Assembly: GCA_030618945.1 (NCBI GenBank)
Contig: JAUXCI010000016.1
Location: 1-18,630 of the forward strand
DNA: 18,630 bases
Source: Flavobacteriaceae bacterium
GTDB taxonomy: Bacteria > Bacteroidota > Bacteroidia > Flavobacteriales > Flavobacteriaceae
Direction: 5' to 3'
The notes under the pieces were generated by a model that was not told the origin of the DNA, did not search any database, and was given only the letters and a program-made list of their open reading frames with translations. Made by a program: the position numbers and the translations under genes. Positions within the stretch are counted from its first letter, which is position 1, and each line of letters starts with the position of its first letter. Shown here piece by piece: positions 13,977 through 18,630 of the stretch.

Positions 13977-15029
13977 ATGTCTATATTTTTTAAACTAAAA
14001 GTAAAAGAAATCAGAAGGGAAACCGTTGATTCGGTATCAGTTTCATTTGAAATTCCGGATCATTTAAAGGAAGAATTCCAATTTATTGCCGGACAGTATA
14101 TAACCCTCCAAACCGAAATACAAGATAGCCTGTTGAGAAGGGCTTATTCCATCTGTTCATCTCCTGCTTGCGGAGAGTTAAGGATTGCAATTAAGGAGGT
14201 TGATAAAGGACGATTTTCGCATTATGCCAATCGAGAGATGAAAGTTGGAAGTACACTCGAAGTGGCTGCACCTGAAGGGAGGTTCACTCTAAAAACATCT
14301 CCTGAAAACAACAAGAATTATATGGCTTTTGCTGCGGGTAGTGGTATTACCCCGGTAATATCAATGATAAAAGCGGTTCTTGAAGAGGAGAAAGGAAGCA
14401 AGTTTGTTTTGGTTTTTGGGAGCAAGTCCAGTGATAAAACCATTTTTAAAAATGAACTTGATGCGCTTATGTCATCATCGGGTGAACGTTTGGAGGTGAA
14501 CTATGTTTATAGCCAGATTATTAGTGACAGAGCCCTTTTTGGTAGAATAGATTCTAAATTGGTAAAAGGCCTGTTTAAAAAGGAATATGCTAACAGGGTT
14601 TTTGACCAGTATTTTTTATGTGGACCAGAAGAAATGATTGAGATGGTTAAAAAAGTTCTTTTAAAGCGAAAGGTAAAAGAAGATGCCATTAAATTTGAAT
14701 TATTTAGCAGTAGTTCCTATAAAAAAGAAGTTAAAAAATCATTGAATGCCAATGCTGAGATCAGCATAGTTTTGGATGACGAAGAAACAAGCTTTGAAAT
14801 GCGAATGGATGAGCTTATTTTGGATGCAGCCTTGGCTAAAGGCCTGGATGCTCCTTATTCCTGTCAGGGAGGGGTTTGTAGTAGTTGTTTGGCCAGAGTG
14901 GTTGAAGGCGCTGCTGAGATGGTAAAAAACACTATATTAGATGAAGACGAAGTTGCAGAAGGCTTGATATTAACCTGCCAGGCCCACCCAACGACTTCAA
15001 TTATTAAAATTGATTATGATGACGTGTAG
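13977..15029 (+). CDS. PaaE-type flavin and 2Fe-2S ferredoxin-NAD(P)H reductase
   Basis: This 350-residue cytoplasmic electron-transfer protein has three domains in order. The FAD-binding barrel has RAYSICSSP (55-63). The NAD(P)H domain has GSGITP (121-126) and CGPEEM (215-220). The C-terminal plant-type 2Fe-2S ferredoxin domain has C296, C301, C304 and C334 (CX4CX2CX29C). It takes electrons from NAD(P)H through FAD to the iron-sulfur cluster for a partner enzyme. The architecture equals PaaE, the reductase of phenylacetyl-CoA epoxidase, but no other paa gene is nearby, so the partner is unknown and the name is only a family label. It stands 52 bp after the TPM gene and 29 bp before the LysE-type gene. 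Confidence 0.92.
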   Translation: MSIFFKLKVKEIRRETVDSVSVSFEIPDHLKEEFQFIAGQYITLQTEIQDSLLRRAYSICSSPACGELRIAIKEVDKGRFSHYANREMKVGSTLEVAAPEGRFTLKTSPENNKNYMAFAAGSGITPVISMIKAVLEEEKGSKFVLVFGSKSSDKTIFKNELDALMSSSGERLEVNYVYSQIISDRALFGRIDSKLVKGLFKKEYANRVFDQYFLCGPEEMIEMVKKVLLKRKVKEDAIKFELFSSSSYKKEVKKSLNANAEISIVLDDEETSFEMRMDELILDAALAKGLDAPYSCQGGVCSSCLARVVEGAAEMVKNTILDEDEVAEGLILTCQAHPTTSIIKIDYDDV

Positions 15030-15058
15030 ATCATTTTAATCAATTTAAAAATTGAGCT

Positions 15059-15736
15059 ATGATCAATGAGTATGTCAACGCGGTATTATTAGGATTCGGA
15101 TTAGCATTTATGGTGGGTCCGGTTTTTTTCACCTTGATAGAAACTAGTATTACGAAAGGAGTACGAGCTGCCATTACCTTTGATTTAGGTGTTGCCATGG
15201 CAGACATCATGTTTATTTCAATTTCTTACTACGGAAGTATCAGCCTTTTGAAAATAATCCAGGATGATCCCAGGATTTTTTTAATTGGAGGTATGATGCT
15301 GATTAGCTACGGTCTATATATTATTTTTTATAAAAAGACAAAAAAGATCGTTACCGATAAGGAGCTTGTAGTAGTTGAGAATAATAATTATTTTGGCTTA
15401 ATGCTCAAAGGATTTTTTTTGAATTCCATTAATTTTGGAGTGCTTGCATTTTGGCTTGCCGTGGTGATAGCTGTAAGCTCCAACTTCAAGATGGATTCAG
15501 GAAAAGTATTCAGGTATTTTGCACTTGTGATTACAACTTTTCTGTTAACGGATCTGATAAAAATATTGGCTGCGAAACAGCTTAAAATGAAACTTACACC
15601 CGTTGTGCTGAGAAAAATAAGGAACCTATTGGGTATATTCTTTATTGTTTTCGGTATTGCTCTGGCAAGTAAGAAATACATCCCGGAAAAAGCAATGGAC
15701 AAAATAGACAATGTTTTTGAACGAAGAAACCCTTAA
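15059..15736 (+). CDS. LysE-family amino-acid exporter
   Basis: This 225-residue inner-membrane protein has about six hydrophobic segments (about 6-28, 37-58, 72-91, 113-140, 152-170, 186-203). The family signature is GPVFFTLIETSITKG (20-34), close to the GP-x-F motif of LysE/RhtB/ArgO transporters, followed by GVAMADIMFI. A second related block, LKGFFLNSINFGVLAFW, opens the second half. It probably exports an amino acid or a related small molecule; the substrate cannot be read from sequence. It follows the reductase by 29 bp and may share its transcript. Its stop overlaps by four bases the stop of the convergent TPR gene, and no terminator lies between them. Confidence 0.88.
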   Translation: MINEYVNAVLLGFGLAFMVGPVFFTLIETSITKGVRAAITFDLGVAMADIMFISISYYGSISLLKIIQDDPRIFLIGGMMLISYGLYIIFYKKTKKIVTDKELVVVENNNYFGLMLKGFFLNSINFGVLAFWLAVVIAVSSNFKMDSGKVFRYFALVITTFLLTDLIKILAAKQLKMKLTPVVLRKIRNLLGIFFIVFGIALASKKYIPEKAMDKIDNVFERRNP

Positions 15737-16602
15737 TTGTTCTGAACCTTTAAATTGTATTTGTCAGCAACCTTGTTAAAAACCTCTAATTTATCCTGAT
15801 TCTTCAGGTCCTTATACATATAACCAATTTTTTTTGCAGCGTCGGCCCTATAAGGTGAATTTTGAGCGGTATAAATGGTATAGGCCCGCACAAGATTATC
15901 GAGTCCTTCTTCCTGTTCACCTTGAGTGTACAAGATGAGTCCAAGCCCGTAATAGCCTTCTGGGTCTTCAGAATATATGGCGATAAATTTATTATAATAT
16001 ATGACGGCCTGTTTGTAATCCTTTTTCAGATTATATGTAATTGAAATATTCAACAAGGGTAGTCTTCCTTGAGGATATATTTCTAAAGATTTCTGATAGG
16101 CTTCGATGGCTTTATCGTATTCCTGATTTTTTCTGTAGCTGATCCCCAGGTTATCCCAGGCAAAGGCAAATTTTGGGTCTATAGCAATGGCTTTTTTAAA
16201 TTTTAGAATGGCATTTTCAATATCATCATTATTCGTGTATTCCATTCCATCATCATAGGCCAACTGTGCCAAAACGTTTTCTGATGAGGCATGTTTAAAT
16301 TTCTTGTTTTCACTAAAGGCTATATTCTTCAATGATTCACAGTTTTGTACAAGGTAATTTTCAATCTTTTTATAATTCACTTCAGCGCTCTGTTCTGATG
16401 TACTTTGCTCATTGGTCTCTAATTTTTCCAGAGATAAACTAATACAATTGGCGATCTGTTTATTTTTATCGTCAGCTTCTAATGAAATTTCAGCTATACA
16501 GTTACAAGCATTAGCATAAACAGCTGTAAAATTGTCCTTACTCTTATCCTGTGAATAGCCTAGGACAAAAGAAAAAATGAAGATATATTTAATTATTTTC
16601 AA
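15733..16602 (-). CDS. Secreted TPR-repeat protein
   Basis: This 289-residue protein has a signal peptide (MKIIKYIFIFSFVLGYS, probable cleavage near residue 17-18), so it acts in the periplasm or at the cell surface. A cysteine-bearing segment follows (C33, C35, C53, C88; ANACNCIAEIS and NCISLSLEKL). Four tetratricopeptide repeats then cover about residues 112-246, for example AWDNLGISYRKNQEYDKAIE and YYGLGLILYTQGEQEEGLD. TPR arrays bind partner proteins; the partner is unknown. It is the last gene of the flippase-dut-TPR operon, 32 bp after dut, and overlaps the convergent LysE-type gene by four bases. The C-terminus (about 250-289) is helical without a sorting domain. Confidence 0.87.
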   Translation of the reverse strand: MKIIKYIFIFSFVLGYSQDKSKDNFTAVYANACNCIAEISLEADDKNKQIANCISLSLEKLETNEQSTSEQSAEVNYKKIENYLVQNCESLKNIAFSENKKFKHASSENVLAQLAYDDGMEYTNNDDIENAILKFKKAIAIDPKFAFAWDNLGISYRKNQEYDKAIEAYQKSLEIYPQGRLPLLNISITYNLKKDYKQAVIYYNKFIAIYSEDPEGYYGLGLILYTQGEQEEGLDNLVRAYTIYTAQNSPYRADAAKKIGYMYKDLKNQDKLEVFNKVADKYNLKVQNN

Positions 16603-16634
16603 AAGAGAAATATTTTTAATAGGTTCTAAATCGA

Positions 16635-17075
16635 TTAAATACCAGTACTTCCAAATCCGCCTGTTCCGCGTTTGGTCTCATCTAGAACGCTCACTTCCTC
16701 CCATTTAGTATGTGCGTATCTGGCAATTACCATTTGCGCTACCCGATCACCATTATTTATATTAAAGTTTTCATTGGATAAGTTCACCAAAATAACACCA
16801 ATTTCACCGCGGTAATCCGCATCAATAGTTCCCGGTGCGTTTAATACGCTGATACCGTGCTTGGCCGCCAAACCACTTCGAGGCCTTACCTGAGCTTCAA
16901 AGCCCTGAGGCAAGGCGATATATAAGCCCGTTTTGATAATCGCTCTTTCCAGAGGTTTTAGGTTTATAGGGTTTTCTATATTTGCTCTTAGGTCCATTCC
17001 AGCTGAAGAAGAAGTTTCGTAAGAAGGAGTTGGATGATCTGATTTGTTGATAATCTTTATTGAGATACTTTCCAT
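16635..17075 (-). CDS. dut: Deoxyuridine 5'-triphosphate nucleotidohydrolase (dUTPase)
   Basis: This 146-residue trimeric cytoplasmic enzyme hydrolyses dUTP to dUMP and pyrophosphate, keeping uracil out of DNA and supplying dUMP for dTMP synthesis. All five conserved motifs are present and complete: AGMDLRA (25-31), PRSGLA (65-70), the nucleotide-binding [12 protein letters not shown] (82-93, with D85 and Y88), GDRVAQMVI (109-117), and the C-terminal arm [10 protein letters not shown] (136-145). The length is typical. Its ATG lies inside the end of the flippase gene (19-bp overlap), so it is translated from the same transcript and probably coupled to it. Confidence 0.98.
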   Translation of the reverse strand: MESISIKIINKSDHPTPSYETSSSAGMDLRANIENPINLKPLERAIIKTGLYIALPQGFEAQVRPRSGLAAKHGISVLNAPGTIDADYRGEIGVILVNLSNENFNINNGDRVAQMVIARYAHTKWEEVSVLDETKRGTGGFGSTGI

Positions 17076-18517
17076 ATTTTTTTAATTTCTGTTTTTTGAT
17101 TTAAAATAACAAGACCAATGAAGAGCAGTACAAGCATTCCGGAAACGATATTATTCCCTCTGAAATAGATAAATGACAGGTAAGACAATCCGACGGCTAA
17201 GAGCAAGATGATTGATATATTCTTCATGGGGTAGGGGATCCTGTAATATTTTCTTCCGTACAAATAACTTATACCTGCCATAAATATGTAGGTTGCGAGA
17301 GTTGCCCATGCGGAGGCGATAAATCCTATTTTAGGTATAAATATGTTGTTTAAAGCAACTGTAATTAAGGCGCCAAAAATAGAGAAATACATGCCATATC
17401 TGGTTTTGTCGGTTAATTTAAACCAAACCGAGAAGTTGTAGTAGATGCCCAAAAATAAATTGGCCAATAATATGATAGGCACAATACTTAGGGCCTTAAA
17501 ATATTCTTCCTTACCGAGTAGCAGATTGGCAAATTGATCAATAAATCCAACAATAATGATCATAAACACCGAACCAAAAATGATAAACCAGGTTAGAATT
17601 CTGGCGTAGGTTTCTTTGGCATTACTTTCTTTGGCTTGATTGAAGAAAAAAGGTTCGGCACCCATTTTAAAGGCCATGATATAAAGTGACATAAAAACAC
17701 CTAGTTTATAACAGGCAGCATAAATTCCCATTTGTTCTTTCCCCAGATAGTTGCTTAGTAAAAGCTTGTCAAGGTTTTCATTGGTAACATAGGCAAGACT
17801 ACTTACCAAGATGGGTAATCCATAAACCAGCATTTGATATAAGATTTTCCTGTCAAATGAAATTTTGAATTTAAAAACTATAGGAAATAATAAGAGAAAG
17901 GTTGCCAAACTGGCAATTAAATTGGCAATGAAAATATATAGTACCAGTGGATGTTGATTAAAGTTTCGTTCAACTATCTCCGGAATAAATCCCCCATTTT
18001 CAATGGCATATGGAACATATAATAAAAAATACAAGTTAAATCCTGCAAAGATGATGACGTTCGTCAATTTGTAAAAAGTAAACTTCAGGGGATTGTTATT
18101 AACTCTCAAATAGGCATAGGGTATCACTACCATGGTGTCAAAAGTGGTGACCAGAATCAATATTTGAACAGGAAGTGCACTTGAAAACCCTAGGTATTGA
18201 GCAACAGATTCACTATAAATCAGCATGACAAACAGGAAAATCATTGAAGTCACAAACAAACTGATAAACGAGGTTGAGATTACTTTCCCTTTTTCCTTTT
18301 CTTTTGTAAAGAACCTAAAGAATGCAGTTTCCATTCCATAAGTGAGCAAAGCATTGAAATAGGCTGCATAAACAAAATAGATGGTACTTTCAGCATACTT
18401 TTCAGAGACAAGGGTATTGGTGTGAAGTTTTACCAGTATTATATTTATGGCTCTGGGCAAAACGGCAGCAATCCCGTAAATGATAGTATCTCTAAAAAAC
18501 CGTTTTAATGTGCTCAA
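17057..18517 (-). CDS. Polysaccharide/lipid-linked oligosaccharide flippase (Wzx/MOP family)
   Basis: This 486-residue inner-membrane protein has about fourteen hydrophobic segments spread over its length, the topology of MOP-superfamily flippases. The N-terminus [20 protein letters not shown] and the middle block [26 protein letters not shown] resemble Wzx-like exporters of O-antigen or exopolysaccharide units. No glycosyltransferase genes are in the window, so the substrate is unknown and MurJ-like lipid II transport cannot be excluded. The only in-frame start near the conserved N-terminus is TTG at 18517; the next ATG is about 60 codons in and would remove the first membrane helices. It leads the operon with dut and the TPR gene. 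Confidence 0.87.
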   Translation of the reverse strand: MSTLKRFFRDTIIYGIAAVLPRAINIILVKLHTNTLVSEKYAESTIYFVYAAYFNALLTYGMETAFFRFFTKEKEKGKVISTSFISLFVTSMIFLFVMLIYSESVAQYLGFSSALPVQILILVTTFDTMVVIPYAYLRVNNNPLKFTFYKLTNVIIFAGFNLYFLLYVPYAIENGGFIPEIVERNFNQHPLVLYIFIANLIASLATFLLLFPIVFKFKISFDRKILYQMLVYGLPILVSSLAYVTNENLDKLLLSNYLGKEQMGIYAACYKLGVFMSLYIMAFKMGAEPFFFNQAKESNAKETYARILTWFIIFGSVFMIIIVGFIDQFANLLLGKEEYFKALSIVPIILLANLFLGIYYNFSVWFKLTDKTRYGMYFSIFGALITVALNNIFIPKIGFIASAWATLATYIFMAGISYLYGRKYYRIPYPMKNISIILLLAVGLSYLSFIYFRGNNIVSGMLVLLFIGLVILNQKTEIKKIWKVSQ

Positions 18518-18543
18518 AGTAGAATGGGTGTAAGTTCTTCAAG

Positions 18544-18551
18544 CAAAAATA
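18544..18551 (-). promoter_or_regulatory. -7 element of the flippase-dut-TPR operon
   Basis: The minus strand reads TATTTTTG, an exact TAnnTTTG match, placing the start near 18538, about 20 bases before the TTG start codon. No -33 TTG stands at the usual distance (the nearest gives a 14-base spacer). Confidence 0.5.
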
Positions 18552-18599
18552 AAATTTATGGGCCACAATTGCTTAAATATTTAAAAAATATTTTGACAT

Positions 18600-18630
18600 A
18601 AAAAAAGGGCCCCTGCATTTGCAGGGGCCC
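18600..18630 (-). terminator. Strong intrinsic terminator of a minus-strand gene beyond the window
   Basis: An 11-bp perfect stem GGGCCCCTGCA / TGCAGGGGCCC with a 2-base turn (or a 10-bp stem with loop ATTT) is followed on the minus strand by seven T. It must end transcription arriving from beyond position 18630, insulating the flippase operon. If a T-run follows outside the window it would also work on the plus strand. Confidence 0.85.

Noticed and set aside
15040..15055. Dyad TCAATT-TAAA-AATTGA before the LysE-type gene
   Set aside because: A weak all-A/T-type stem without a T-run; expected by chance in such DNA.
1..18630. Mobile element, prophage or defence island
   Set aside because: No transposase, integrase, terminal inverted repeats, nuclease or toxin-antitoxin gene is visible, and all operons are of core-genome type.

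Overview
The window is AT-rich chromosomal DNA that most probably comes from a member of the Flavobacteriaceae (phylum Bacteroidota). Three things point there. Exact copies of the Bacteroidota promoter -7 element (TAnnTTTG, mostly TATATTTG) sit upstream of several genes, and Shine-Dalgarno sequences are generally absent. The gene families are typical of flavobacteria: a GSCFA-domain protein behind alaS, a BlaI/M56 pair whose sensor ends in a TonB-plug-like tail, a PaaE-type ferredoxin reductase, and a GSII/GSIII glutamine synthetase pair. Gene groupings such as flippase-dut-TPR and MerR-LemA-TPM also fit. The genus cannot be named from the sequence.

Layout, left to right. A tRNA-Arg(ACG), cut by the left edge, is read leftward. 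It is followed by a small DUF2007-type gene and by a 50-residue conserved-looking small gene (482-634, minus) whose stop codon lies in a six-copy heptamer repeat. Next is a minus-strand blaI-like repressor and M56 sensor-protease operon (696-2779) with its own terminator. A plus-strand Na+/Ca2+ exchanger (2920-3852) shares a bidirectional terminator with a minus-strand GSII glutamine synthetase (3919-4929). GSII is divergent from a plus-strand GSIII glutamine synthetase (5099-7285). A single-domain rhodanese (7466-7777) follows, preceded by a strong Crp/Fnr-type palindrome. It converges on the minus-strand alaS-GSCFA operon (11395-7820).

Divergent from alaS is a plus-strand run: a membrane-anchored M23 peptidase, a MerR-like regulator, LemA, a TPM-domain protein, a flavin/2Fe-2S reductase and a LysE-type exporter (11516-15736). 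It overlaps tail to tail with a minus-strand operon: MOP-type flippase, dUTPase and a secreted TPR protein (18517-15733). A strong terminator for an unseen minus-strand gene closes the window.

Functionally, nitrogen assimilation (two unrelated glutamine synthetases back to back) and cell-envelope work (M23 peptidase, flippase, M56 sensor, LemA/TPM) stand out among housekeeping genes. I see no transposase, integrase, phage gene, CRISPR array or defence island, and no clear sign of horizontal transfer. No convincing new multi-gene system is visible. The observations most worth checking are regulatory: a repeated GGGGGTA motif between the two glutamine synthetase genes, a Crp/Fnr-like palindrome placed about 41 bp before the likely rhodanese transcription start, clustered half-sites over the blaI promoter, and an intrinsic terminator between lemA and the TPM gene that also shows the longer TPM start to be wrong.
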